This document shows, piece after piece, positions 8,116-16,957 of a stretch of DNA of 64,000 nucleotides. Where the stretch lies: NCBI GenBank assembly GCA_015066595.1, contig SVNZ01000002.1, forward strand, positions 1 through 64,000, written 5' to 3'. The DNA comes from Oscillospiraceae bacterium (GTDB taxonomy: Bacteria; Bacillota; Clostridia; Oscillospirales; Acutalibacteraceae). Positions within the stretch are counted from its first letter, which is position 1; each line of letters starts with the position of its first letter. The position numbers were made by a program, and so were the translations under genes. The notes below the pieces were generated by a model, which ran no database searches, was not told the DNA's origin, and saw only the letters and a program-made list of their open reading frames with translations.

Positions 8116-9205
8116 TTTTCTTTGCCTCCTTTTTAGAGTTCACAAGTGAAATAACAAGCACGATAAGAATACATACAACAACAGCGATTTTGCCACCGTC
8201 TGACAGTCCACCGACTATGTACTCACCTGCTTCGTTCACAGAGTCAGGGTTGCCAGCCCATGAGAAATTGTGAGATATAGCAGCACCGATAATCATACCA
8301 AAAACAGTCACAGCACAATCCCCGTTACCCTCACCGGCAAGCACAAGCTGACGTAGCGGACAGCCACCGAGCAACACACTGCCCCAGCCAACAACCACCA
8401 TAGAAAGCACATTCCACAGAGTACTTGAGTGAGCGACAGGCTGATTGAGCATAGATAAATTAAAGTTACCCAAAATAAGATTTCCAATAACAATAGTCAC
8501 AATGATTGCAACAAATCCGTAGAGTAGCCTGAAGTCGCCAAAAAGGATAGCATCACGCACACCACCTACCATACAAAGACGTGATTTTTGAGCGAGTGCA
8601 CCGATAACAAGAGCGATAAGCAGTGCCACAAGGAAAGGTGCGTGCATTGAACCCGGACCCTCAACACTCATTTTGATAGCAGCAGGTGCTGTGATACCAA
8701 GTACAACTAAAATAACCGCAACCGCAGGCATCACTGAGCCTTCAACAAGAGGGGCAGGATACGCACGCTTTAAATTAAATCCACGCTTTAAGAAAAGTGT
8801 ACCGATAAATACACCAAGAACAAAACCTAAGAGTGCAATCATAGCATTTATGTCACCGCCACCGATACGTATAACCATACGCAAAGGACAGCCTAAAAAC
8901 CCAAGCGCTCCAATCATCACAACAGCACCTAAAAAAAATCGAGTCGCTGGTGATGATCCGGCTTTTGGCTTGAACTCTTTTGTGATAAGAGCGATGATAA
9001 AAGCACCGAGTATAATGCCCATTATTTCAGGGCGCATATACTGCACTTTTGTAGCAGAGTGCAGTGACAACGCACCTGCGATGTCACGCTCAAAACAAGC
9101 GATACAAAAGCCCATATTCTTCGGGTTGCCAAGTAGTGTGAGCACAAGTGCGGCGATACCGACCGCTACACCACTGATTACTACCAACCAGTTTACTTTT
9201 TTCAT
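8108..9205 (-). CDS. yedE: YedE-type selenium/sulfur membrane transporter
   Basis: A polytopic membrane protein of 365 residues, YeeE/YedE family. It has about ten hydrophobic segments and two similar halves, each with the conserved G-CPLR motif (GFLGCPLRMVIRIG and LLGGCPLRQLVLAGEG). Other conserved cysteines are in FCIACFER and SRLCMVGG. The start is set at 9205 because AAAGGAG is at proper spacing there and too close to the ATG at 9211. Members of this family import thiosulfate-like or selenium compounds; the partner genes point to the selenium subgroup. No selD, selA or selB is visible in the window. Confidence 0.85.
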   Translation of the reverse strand: MKKVNWLVVISGVAVGIAALVLTLLGNPKNMGFCIACFERDIAGALSLHSATKVQYMRPEIMGIILGAFIIALITKEFKPKAGSSPATRFFLGAVVMIGALGFLGCPLRMVIRIGGGDINAMIALLGFVLGVFIGTLFLKRGFNLKRAYPAPLVEGSVMPAVAVILVVLGITAPAAIKMSVEGPGSMHAPFLVALLIALVIGALAQKSRLCMVGGVRDAILFGDFRLLYGFVAIIVTIVIGNLILGNFNLSMLNQPVAHSSTLWNVLSMVVVGWGSVLLGGCPLRQLVLAGEGNGDCAVTVFGMIIGAAISHNFSWAGNPDSVNEAGEYIVGGLSDGGKIAVVVCILIVLVISLVNSKKEAKKNG

Positions 9206-9295
9206 AATCATCTCTCCTTTATATAAGAGTATTCACGTTATATTTATTATAGAATAACGCTCAACATCGGTCAACAGTTTTTTACATATTAAAGA

Positions 9296-9326
9296 AAACC
9301 CCCGACACTTTTTGTGTATCGGAGGT
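9296..9326 (-). terminator. Terminator of the metF-metH operon
   Basis: AACCCCCGACAC pairs imperfectly with GTGTATCGGAGGTT around TTTTT, just past the stop at 9334. On the minus strand it is followed by TTTTC. Confidence 0.65.
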
Positions 9327-9333
9327 TTGATTT

Positions 9334-9645
9334 TTACCAGTTTCCTATCCAGCCTGAGAGCAGATAAAACGTACATAGGAATACGCATATGCTCACCACA
9401 GAACAGATCGAATTCAAAATTATATATCTGCGACTTTCTTTAATATCAGCACAAGCAGTGCTTGCCGAAGTGAAAACAAACGCAATGATATTTGAAAACA
9501 AAACTATCGGTGACATATAAAGCACAGTGATAACCCAGCAATCATCCCAGTAATCAAGGCGAAAAACATTACTCAAAAGTGTGAGCAAAGAAAACACCCA
9601 CATAACGCCTGATAAAACGAAATTTATTCTCGTAGAAATCTTCAT
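9334..9645 (-). CDS. Small hypothetical membrane protein
   Basis: A protein of 103 residues with three to four hydrophobic segments (about 8-25, 37-60, 72-100) and no family I recognise. GGAGG lies 5 bp before the ATG. It starts 12 bp after the pseudouridine synthase and is the last gene before the terminator, so it is co-transcribed with the methionine-synthesis genes. No function can be given. Confidence 0.6.
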   Translation of the reverse strand: MKISTRINFVLSGVMWVFSLLTLLSNVFRLDYWDDCWVITVLYMSPIVLFSNIIAFVFTSASTACADIKESRRYIILNSICSVVSICVFLCTFYLLSGWIGNW

Positions 9646-9657
9646 AACATCCTCCGC

Positions 9658-10329
9658 TCATAGCTCAAAATTCACACAAAATACGTCGCTATCAGGCTCA
9701 GCGATGATTTTCACACACTCGTTTGTTACAGGGTGCTTGAAATTTATCTCGTGTGACCATAGTGCTATTGTATCGTTTGCAATAGTCGAACCGTATTTTC
9801 TGTCACCAACGAGCGGGTGCTTGCGGGAAGCAAACTGTACTCGTATCTGGTGTGTGCGCCCTGTGAGCAGTAGCACCTCGACCTTAGTAACAGGTACATC
9901 TTTATACACAGCTGTACCATGTGACACATAGCATAACTTCGCAATCTTCACACCTTTTCGCTCACGCTTTACAACATAGGTTTTGTTTCTTTGCTTGTCG
10001 TGATAGAGCAAATCCGCAAGTGCGCCTGTTTTATGGACTACTTCACCACACACCACTGCATAATACACCTTGTGAAAATCACCATTTTGTACAAGTGTGC
10101 TCATCTTGCCTGCAACTTCCTTCGTCTTTGCAAAGAGCATCACACCGCCTGTGGTTTTATCGAGTCGGTGTATGACGTACACCTGTGCACTCTCGCCTTT
10201 GGCTCTCAGATATTCTTTTATATCATCACACAGCGAGTGTGTATTTTCGTTGCCTTGAGACAGCACACCGTAGGGTTTTACTACACCTATGAGGTGCTCA
10301 TCTTCAAAAAGTATTTTCAAGTCATTCAT
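9658..10329 (-). CDS. RluA-family pseudouridine synthase
   Basis: Isomerises specific uridines to pseudouridine in RNA. The catalytic Asp lies in HRLDKTTGGVML, and the family signature LLTGRTHQIRVQF and GDRKYG follow. At about 223 residues it is compact and has no S4 domain, as in the YqcB/TruC-like branch of RluA enzymes. The start is set at 10329 (MNDLKILFEDE), 4 bp after the metH stop; a longer frame would begin inside metH. The RNA target cannot be told from sequence. Its place in a methionine/one-carbon operon is probably convenience, not function. Confidence 0.85.
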   Translation of the reverse strand: MNDLKILFEDEHLIGVVKPYGVLSQGNENTHSLCDDIKEYLRAKGESAQVYVIHRLDKTTGGVMLFAKTKEVAGKMSTLVQNGDFHKVYYAVVCGEVVHKTGALADLLYHDKQRNKTYVVKRERKGVKIAKLCYVSHGTAVYKDVPVTKVEVLLLTGRTHQIRVQFASRKHPLVGDRKYGSTIANDTIALWSHEINFKHPVTNECVKIIAEPDSDVFCVNFEL

Positions 10330-10333
10330 AATT

Positions 10334-12718
10334 TCACTCAAAAAACTCCTGTGCAAAACGCACAGCTTCCATAGCATCTTTTGCGTAGTGGTCAGCGCCT
10401 ATCATATCACCATACTCACTTGTTAATACTGCGCCACCGACCATCACTTTGCAAAAAGGTGCTTTTTCTTTCAAAAGCTTTATAGTATCTTCCATTGCTA
10501 CGACTGTAGTAGTCATCAGCGCAGATAGTCCGACTAGCTTCACGTTATCTTTGAGCACAGCATCGAGCACAGCCTTAGGCTTTACATCACGTCCAAGGTC
10601 AATCACTTCGAATGAGTAGTTTTCGAGCAGCACTTTGACAATATTTTTGCCGATGTCGTGGATATCACCCTCGACTGTAGCGAGCACTATTTTCTCACTC
10701 TTTTTGCTATCGCTTTCTACTATAGCGGTTTTCACTGCATCAAAAGCTGATTTTGCCGCTTCTGCACTCATCAGAAGCTGTGGCAAAAACACAGTGTTTT
10801 TCTCAAAGCCCTCACCCACAACGTTTAGTGCCGGAATAATCTTGCTGTTGATAACATCAAGCGGATCATCGATTTTTATCAGCTCTTTCGCTATATCATA
10901 TGCTTTTTGTGAAAAACCTTTTTCGATAGCAAATGAAAGTGTCATCTCGACATTCTCGCTAGTGGTTTTTATGTTATGTTCCTCTCCGCTCGCGAATGCT
11001 ATATATTTTTCAAAATTATCGTCCAGACCTTTTAGTGCACAATAGCTGTAGTATGCTTTCATCATCTCATTTGACAACGGATTCATGATAGCACTTGAAA
11101 GTCCGTTTTCAAAACAAAGAGTCAAAAAAGCAGAATTCAGCATATCACGAGATGGCAAGCCAAACGATATGTTAGACACACCAAGGATAGTTTTAACTCC
11201 CAGCTCCTTGCTGAGTTTTTTTACTGACTCGATAGTAGTTTTTGCGCTGTTTTGGTCAGAACTCACCGCCATAGCGAGAGAGTCCACTACGATATCCTTT
11301 TTATCAATACCGTATTTTTTCGCTTCTTCTATTATCTTTTTTGCTATCTCAACACGCTCATCTACAGTAGACGGAATACCGTTTTCGTCAAGGGTTAGTG
11401 CAACAACAACACCACCGTATTTTTTAACAAGCGGAAAGATAGCGTCCATCGAGCTCTGCTTTCCGTTGACAGAGTTGATCATCGGCTTACCGTTATAGAT
11501 ACGCATAGCACTATCGAGTGCAACAGGATCAGATGAATCAAGCTGTAACGGAAGATCAGACACACTCTGCACTTCTTTCACTACATCTGTAAGCATCTTC
11601 ACTTCATCAATTTCAGGCATACCGACGTTGATATCGAGCACCTTAGCACCTTTGTCTTGCTGAGTGACTGCTTCATTTAATATGTAGCTCAACTCATTAT
11701 TACGCAGTGCTTCTTTGAGCTTTTTCTTGCCTGTCGGGTTGATACGCTCACCGACAATAACAGGGATGTCAGAAAAAGTCACTGCGTGTGTATATGATGA
11801 CACAACAGTCTCGTTTTTCTTTTCTATAACTGCAGGCTCTATGCCCTTGGTTTTTTCTACAGTTGCTTTGATGTACTCAGGTGTTGTACCACAACATCCA
11901 CCCAAACCATGCACACCCATCATAGCTATTTCTTTCATAACAGATGCGAACTCGTCAGCATCTACATCGTACACGGTTTTACCGTCAACGCTTTTTGGCA
12001 TACCTGCATTAGGGCTGACGATAACAGGAACTGAACAGTGTTTCACGTATTCTTGTACGATAGACTTCATCCCTTGTGGACCTAAACCGCAGTTGATACC
12101 GATAGCATCAACTTTGAGTCCTTCAAGCATAGCGATAACAGAAAGTGGGTCAGCTCCTGTCATCAGCTTTTTCTTTTCATCAAAAGCAACCGTCACAAAG
12201 GTGGGCAGAGTGCAACTTTCTTTTGCTGCAAGCACAGCTGCTTTTGCTTCCAAAGTATCGCTCATTGTCTCGATAATGATAAGATCAGCACCAGCCTTAC
12301 TTCCGATAGAAATAGTCTTTGAAAAAGCAGATACAGCGTCTTCAAAATCGAGCTCACCGAGCGGTTTAATTAACTTTCCGCTAGGTCCGATGCTCAGACC
12401 AATATAAACATCTTCACCCTTTGATTTACCGCTTTCTTCTATTGCTTTCTTAGCGTTTTCTACTGCGCGTACTACAAGCTGTTCAAGCGAATATTCATCG
12501 CTTTCAAGCTTGAGCTCATTTGCACCGAAGGTATTTGTGGTGATTACCTGTGCACCGGCATTTATATATGCTTTGTGAAGCTCTACTATCTTTTGAGATT
12601 CTTTTATATTCCAGCTTTCAGGTGATACACCAGATTTAAGCCCCATCTTGATGAGTGATGAGCCCAAGCCTCCATCTATATATACAATTTCGTTTTTGAT
12701 TCTTTGAGCAATATTCAT
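10334..12718 (-). CDS. metH: Cobalamin-dependent methionine synthase, lacking activation domain
   Basis: Transfers a methyl group from methyl-THF through cobalamin to homocysteine. Domains in order: homocysteine-binding barrel (about 1-295) with zinc-ligand cysteines in GINCGLGP and GGCCGTTPEY; pterin-binding barrel (about 325-580, starting IVGERINPTGKKK); B12 cap (about 585-680); and B12-binding domain with the DxHxxG motif in EGDIHDIGKN. The protein (794 residues) ends after the B12 domain. The reductive-activation domain is missing and is encoded by the gene just upstream. The start is 12718 (MNIAQRIKNE), 7 bp after that gene, with TAGGAAAG overlapping its stop. Confidence 0.93.
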   Translation of the reverse strand: MNIAQRIKNEIVYIDGGLGSSLIKMGLKSGVSPESWNIKESQKIVELHKAYINAGAQVITTNTFGANELKLESDEYSLEQLVVRAVENAKKAIEESGKSKGEDVYIGLSIGPSGKLIKPLGELDFEDAVSAFSKTISIGSKAGADLIIIETMSDTLEAKAAVLAAKESCTLPTFVTVAFDEKKKLMTGADPLSVIAMLEGLKVDAIGINCGLGPQGMKSIVQEYVKHCSVPVIVSPNAGMPKSVDGKTVYDVDADEFASVMKEIAMMGVHGLGGCCGTTPEYIKATVEKTKGIEPAVIEKKNETVVSSYTHAVTFSDIPVIVGERINPTGKKKLKEALRNNELSYILNEAVTQQDKGAKVLDINVGMPEIDEVKMLTDVVKEVQSVSDLPLQLDSSDPVALDSAMRIYNGKPMINSVNGKQSSMDAIFPLVKKYGGVVVALTLDENGIPSTVDERVEIAKKIIEEAKKYGIDKKDIVVDSLAMAVSSDQNSAKTTIESVKKLSKELGVKTILGVSNISFGLPSRDMLNSAFLTLCFENGLSSAIMNPLSNEMMKAYYSYCALKGLDDNFEKYIAFASGEEHNIKTTSENVEMTLSFAIEKGFSQKAYDIAKELIKIDDPLDVINSKIIPALNVVGEGFEKNTVFLPQLLMSAEAAKSAFDAVKTAIVESDSKKSEKIVLATVEGDIHDIGKNIVKVLLENYSFEVIDLGRDVKPKAVLDAVLKDNVKLVGLSALMTTTVVAMEDTIKLLKEKAPFCKVMVGGAVLTSEYGDMIGADHYAKDAMEAVRFAQEFFE

Positions 12719-12725
12719 AACTTTC

Positions 12726-13400
12726 CTACTCTCTATACGGACAATCTTCACTGTCACAAATCTCACACGATGATGCTTTTTGGCACTCCTCGTTTTTGGG
12801 TCGCACACCGACGATAGCAGACACCGATTTTTTAGGTAACATCATATGGTTGTCAGTGAGTGTTACCCCTATTTTTCTATTAGTATCGCACGCACTGAGC
12901 ACATCGCTTTGTGTAATAATACTAAGGTCACCGTAGCCGGGCGAAAACCGTGGTCTTAACGCCACATCAAAGTCGCTTTGAATCTTTTTGCACAGCATAT
13001 CGCAAAAACACTCAACAGCCGATGAACCGATAGCATCAAGTATCACAGCTTTGCTTACCTGAAGCTTTGCATACTTTCCTATAAGTCTATCAACCGTAAC
13101 CGCTGTGGTCGCAACAAAAACGAATGCGCCTTTACATCCCTTTAGGTTTTTTGACAGCTTCTCACTTTGAAGCTTCATCTGATCATCAAAACACACGGTG
13201 TCACATTGTACTTTGATATCAAAGTAGCGGTAGCACGCTTTGTACGAAACAGCCGAAAGAAACTCTTCAAGGCACGATTTAAGCATTGATTTTGTATTGT
13301 CGTCTACTTCGCCTCTCACTCTCAAAAAACGCAGAGCAAGCGACATATCTATATTAACATTGTCTGCATCTAAAAAATAAGTCTTTACCGTTTTATCCAT
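12726..13400 (-). CDS. Stand-alone MetH reactivation-domain protein
   Basis: About 224 residues, homologous to the AdoMet-binding activation domain that forms the C-terminus of long MetH proteins. The signature RPRFSPGYGD matches the AdoMet-binding RxxxGY motif, and PKKSVSAIVG follows. It should work with MetH and a reductant to remethylate oxidised cob(II)alamin. It ends in a Cys cluster, CEICDSEDCPYR, that could bind metal. The start at 13400 is chosen because GGTGAG lies just upstream; the ATG at 13427 has no site. Split MetH/activator pairs are known, for example in Thermotoga. Confidence 0.85.
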   Translation of the reverse strand: MDKTVKTYFLDADNVNIDMSLALRFLRVRGEVDDNTKSMLKSCLEEFLSAVSYKACYRYFDIKVQCDTVCFDDQMKLQSEKLSKNLKGCKGAFVFVATTAVTVDRLIGKYAKLQVSKAVILDAIGSSAVECFCDMLCKKIQSDFDVALRPRFSPGYGDLSIITQSDVLSACDTNRKIGVTLTDNHMMLPKKSVSAIVGVRPKNEECQKASSCEICDSEDCPYRE

Positions 13401-13429
13401 ACTCTCACCCAAAGTGATTATATGCAAAA

Positions 13430-14290
13430 TTACTTAAAAATTTCGCTTAAATTATCCTTGATTTTCTGTGCAACGTACGGTTTGTTCATCGAGTAAACAT
13501 GCACAGCGTTGATACCGTTTGCAAACAGGTCTATGATCTGCTCTGTCGCATATGCAATACCTGCCTGCTCCATAGCCTTAGGGTCATCAGAAAACCTCTC
13601 GACGATCCTTTTGAATCTGTCAGGAAGCACTGCACCCGATAACGCACATGAACGCTCTATCTGTCTACCGTTGGTCACCGGCATAATACCAGGTATAACA
13701 GGCACAGTTATACCCGCATTTCTTACTCTGAGCAGATATTTGTAGAACAAGTCGTTGTCAAAAAACATCTGAGTAGTAAGAAAATCACATCCGCAGTCGA
13801 CCTTGTGTTTGAGATGAGCGATATCTTCTTTCTCTGACGCAGACTCAACGTGCTTTTCTGGATAACACGCACCACCCACACAGAAATCCCCATTGTCCTT
13901 TATAAAAGATACTAGCTCGCTTGCGTATTTAAAGTCCCACTTTGACGGCTCTGTCCCCTGTGGAATATCACCTCGAAGTGCTAAGATGTTCTCAACACCA
14001 TTTGCTTTGAACTCGTTGAGCTTTTCCATGATGCTCTCTTTTGTAGAACAAACACAAGTAAGGTGTGCAAGCGGAGTAACTCCCGTGTCCTTGATACTCT
14101 TTGCAATTTCAGTGGTGTACGTTGCTGTAGTACCGCCCGCACCATATGTAACACTCATAAAGTCAGGGTTGAGCTTTGCGATCTCCAGTGCCGCAGTGCT
14201 CACTACCTCAAATTTGTCTTGAGTTTTAGGCGGAAAAACCTCAAACGACAGCGATGGCTTTTCTCTATTTATGATGTTTTTTACTTTCAT
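13430..14290 (-). CDS. metF: 5,10-methylenetetrahydrofolate reductase
   Basis: Reduces methylene-THF to methyl-THF for MetH. It has the TIM-barrel features of the family: SFEVFPPKT near the N-terminus, SVTYGAGG, LAHLTC, ENILALRGD and a C-terminal HVYSMNKP. The length of 286 residues is normal. The start is 14290 (MKVKNIINRE), preceded by AGGTGA at good spacing. It is the first gene of a five-gene operon that continues with the MetH activator and metH. FAD is expected as cofactor. Confidence 0.92.
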   Translation of the reverse strand: MKVKNIINREKPSLSFEVFPPKTQDKFEVVSTAALEIAKLNPDFMSVTYGAGGTTATYTTEIAKSIKDTGVTPLAHLTCVCSTKESIMEKLNEFKANGVENILALRGDIPQGTEPSKWDFKYASELVSFIKDNGDFCVGGACYPEKHVESASEKEDIAHLKHKVDCGCDFLTTQMFFDNDLFYKYLLRVRNAGITVPVIPGIMPVTNGRQIERSCALSGAVLPDRFKRIVERFSDDPKAMEQAGIAYATEQIIDLFANGINAVHVYSMNKPYVAQKIKDNLSEIFK

Positions 14291-14330
14291 AAAATCACCT
14301 GATTCCAAGTTTGTTTTACTTTAATGTATT

Positions 14331-14359
14331 ATTATAGCAAATTTTGTGATATTTTACAA
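14331..14359 (-). promoter_or_regulatory. Promoter of the metF operon
   Basis: On the minus strand: TTGTAA (14354-14359), 17 bp, TATAAT (14331-14336). No SAM, B12 or THF riboswitch features are seen in the short leader. Confidence 0.7.
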
Positions 14360-14366
14360 CATAAAA

Positions 14367-14394
14367 GTAAAGAGCCATCCGAGTTTTCGAGTGG
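14367..14394 (-). terminator. Terminator of fhs
   Basis: GAGCCA-CCGAG pairs with CGAG-TGGCTC around TTTT; the minus strand continues T-rich. Confidence 0.75.
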
Positions 14395-14419
14395 CTCAAT
14401 AATCAAGTATTCAGATTTT

Positions 14420-16108
14420 TTAGAAAAGTCCTGAAATCACGCCGTTTTCGTCAACATCGATTTTCTCAGCAGCAGGAACTTTTGGAAGTCCAGGCATAGT
14501 CATGATGTCGCCTGTGAGTACAACAACAAAGCCTGCACCAGCACTTACTTTCACGTTCTTTACTTCAATGTCGAAGTTATCAGGAGCGCCTAGCTTTGTA
14601 GGGTCGTCAGAAAAGCTGTACTGTGTCTTAGCGATACAAACAGGGAGCTTATCAAAACCGTTCTTTGTAAGGTCAGCAATCTGCTTTTTAGCCTGTTTTG
14701 AGAACAGCACGTTGTTGCCTCTGTAGACTTTACGTACAACAGCTTCGATTTTATCTTCGATAGTACCGTCGAGCTCATAAGAGAATGTGAAGTTTGAGCT
14801 ATCCTCTTCATCACAGAGTCTGATAACCTCTTCTGCGAGCTCAATACCACCTTGACCGCCTTCAGCCCATACGTTTGAAAGTACAACGTTCACGCCGAGC
14901 TTTTTGCACTCATCAATGATGAGCTCGACCTCAGCGTCTGTATCAGTTGGGAAACGGTTTACAGCGACTACTGATGGAAGCTTGTACACATCTTTGATGT
15001 TAGAAACATGACGAAGCAGGTTAGGAACGCCCTTTTTGAGTGCTTCTAAGTTTTCGCTGTTCAGCTCTGTCTTTGGAACACCACCGTGCATTTTAAGAGC
15101 ACGGATAGTAGCAACGATAACAACAGCAGCTGGGTTGAGGGAAGCGTATCTGCACTTGATGTCAAGAAACTTTTCAGCACCCAAGTCAGCGCCAAAACCA
15201 GCTTCTGTGATAGCATAGTCAGAAAGCTTCATAGCCATCTTTGTAGCAATAACAGAGTTGCAACCGTGAGCAATATTAGCAAACGGACCACCGTGCACAA
15301 GTGCAGGAGTTTTCTCTAAAGTCTGTACAAGATTAGGCTTTAGTGCATCTTTAAGAAGTGCAGTCATCGCACCTGTAGCTTTCAAGTCACCTGCTGTAAC
15401 AGGCTTTTCGTCATATGTATAACCCACGATGATACGTGAGAGTCTATCTTTAAGATCAGTGATAGAATTAGCAAGACACAGCACCGCCATAATTTCAGAT
15501 GCAACTGTGATGTCGTAACCATCTTCCCTAGGCACACCGTTCACTCTGCCACCTAAACCATCTGTAACAAATCTGAGCTGTCTGTCGTTCATATCAACAC
15601 AACGTTTCCAAGTGATACGACGAGGGTCAATGTTCAGTGAGTTGCCCTGATAGATGTGATTATCAAGCATAGCAGCAAGAAGGTTGTTAGCAGCACCGAT
15701 AGCGTGGAAGTCACCTGTAAAATGAAGGTTGATATCCTCCATCGGAACTACCTGAGCATAGCCACCGCCTGCAGCACCACCCTTGATACCAAAAACAGGA
15801 CCAAGAGAAGGTTCACGCAAAGCAACGCAAACATTCTTACCCAGTGCGTTGAGTCCGTCAGCAAGACCGATAGTAGTAGTAGTCTTACCCTCACCCGCAG
15901 GAGTAGGTGTAATAGCAGTAACTAAAATCAACTTGCCATCTTTCTTATCGCTCTCATTAAATAGAGAAAGATCAATTTTCGCTTTGTGTCTGCCATAGTA
16001 TTCGATGTACTTTTCATCGATATTTGCCTTTTTTGCAATTTCGCTGATGTGTGCCATCTCTACTGACTGAGCAATTTCGATATCTGATTTCACTATATGT
16101 TGTGCCAT
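14420..16108 (-). CDS. fhs: Formate-tetrahydrofolate ligase
   Basis: ATP-dependent formation of 10-formyl-THF from formate and THF. The protein has 562 residues, the normal length, with the P-loop-like [35 protein letters not shown], and [14 protein letters not shown] near the C-terminus. GGAGG lies before the ATG. It is monocistronic with its own promoter and terminator, back-to-back with the metF operon, and supplies one-carbon units for purines and, through methylene-THF, for MetF. Confidence 0.96.
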   Translation of the reverse strand: MAQHIVKSDIEIAQSVEMAHISEIAKKANIDEKYIEYYGRHKAKIDLSLFNESDKKDGKLILVTAITPTPAGEGKTTTTIGLADGLNALGKNVCVALREPSLGPVFGIKGGAAGGGYAQVVPMEDINLHFTGDFHAIGAANNLLAAMLDNHIYQGNSLNIDPRRITWKRCVDMNDRQLRFVTDGLGGRVNGVPREDGYDITVASEIMAVLCLANSITDLKDRLSRIIVGYTYDEKPVTAGDLKATGAMTALLKDALKPNLVQTLEKTPALVHGGPFANIAHGCNSVIATKMAMKLSDYAITEAGFGADLGAEKFLDIKCRYASLNPAAVVIVATIRALKMHGGVPKTELNSENLEALKKGVPNLLRHVSNIKDVYKLPSVVAVNRFPTDTDAEVELIIDECKKLGVNVVLSNVWAEGGQGGIELAEEVIRLCDEEDSSNFTFSYELDGTIEDKIEAVVRKVYRGNNVLFSKQAKKQIADLTKNGFDKLPVCIAKTQYSFSDDPTKLGAPDNFDIEVKNVKVSAGAGFVVVLTGDIMTMPGLPKVPAAEKIDVDENGVISGLF

Positions 16109-16136
16109 AATAGCCCTCCTAGTACATAATATACAA

Positions 16137-16165
16137 ATTATACCTTACTATAAGTAACTCGTCAA
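16137..16165 (-). promoter_or_regulatory. Promoter of fhs
   Basis: Minus strand TTGACG (16160-16165), 17-bp spacer, TATAAT (16137-16142): close to the sigma-A consensus. Confidence 0.82.
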
Positions 16166-16341
16166 GATTATTTTTATTTCCGATTTAGAATTATAAAACT
16201 GTATTCCAATCACTTTATAGAACTAAACCAAAAATAGTCAAAAATATTTATGCTTATTTCCTTTTAAGAAATTTAAATCTACATATATACATTAGAATAG
16301 TTTTGATTATACACTATATAGTAAAAAGTGGGTATCGGGGT

Positions 16342-16917
16342 ATGAAACTGCTTGAAGAAAAAATCCGTCGTGATGGAAAAGTTTTTGAGGGAAACATCTT
16401 AAAAGTCGATAGTTTTGTCAACCACCAGATTGACGTCAAATTTATGAACGAAATCGGTAAAGAATTTAAGCGTCTTTTTGCGGACAAAGAAATCACAAAA
16501 ATTCTCACTATTGAAGCATCAGGTATCGGTATCGCGTGTATCGTTGCACAGTATTTTGACGTGCCTGTTGTCTTTGCTAAAAAGACTAAAAGCGTAAACA
16601 TTGCGGGCGATGTCTACACATCAAAGGTCGAGTCGTTCACGCATAAAAGGGTTTACGATATCATCGTGTCAAAAGAATTTTTGCACAAAGATGATAAAGT
16701 GCTCATCATCGATGACTTCCTTGCAAAGGGTTCTGCACTTTGCGGTCTTATCAAGCTCATCACAGACGCCCAGGCAGAAGTTGTCGGTGCCGGTATTGTC
16801 ATCGAAAAAGCGTATCAAGAAGGTGGCGCTCTGGTCCGTAATATGGGCGTGCGTGTTGAGTCGCTCGCTCAAATCAAGAGTATGTCAAAAGACGGATCTA
16901 TTGAATTTGTTGATTAA
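16342..16917 (+). CDS. xpt: Xanthine phosphoribosyltransferase
   Basis: Salvages xanthine to XMP with PRPP. The protein (191 residues) starts MKLLEEKIRRDGKV, typical of Xpt, has the PRPP-binding loop VLIIDDFLAKGSAL and VVFAKKTKS. The start at 16342 is set by homology; a longer frame from 16303 adds 13 residues unlike the family. The ribosome-binding site (GGGG at 16337) is weak. No purine riboswitch is seen upstream, although this gene is often under one in Firmicutes. Confidence 0.92.
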   Translation: MKLLEEKIRRDGKVFEGNILKVDSFVNHQIDVKFMNEIGKEFKRLFADKEITKILTIEASGIGIACIVAQYFDVPVVFAKKTKSVNIAGDVYTSKVESFTHKRVYDIIVSKEFLHKDDKVLIIDDFLAKGSALCGLIKLITDAQAEVVGAGIVIEKAYQEGGALVRNMGVRVESLAQIKSMSKDGSIEFVD

Positions 16918-16957
16918 TTTTTATAAATAAATACATAAATCAAAATGAGGGATTACA

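Noticed and set aside
8673-9257. Long plus-strand open frame opposite yedE
   Set aside because: It is the antisense of a clear membrane protein gene, with no ribosome-binding site or homology; the same holds for the frames opposite metH, fhs and gatB.
14291-14330. SAM, B12 or THF riboswitch ahead of the metF operon
   Set aside because: The leader between the -10 box and the start is only about 40 bp, too short for these aptamers.
16109-16341. Purine riboswitch upstream of xpt
   Set aside because: Xpt is often under a guanine/xanthine riboswitch, but the AT-rich leader shows no conserved aptamer core.
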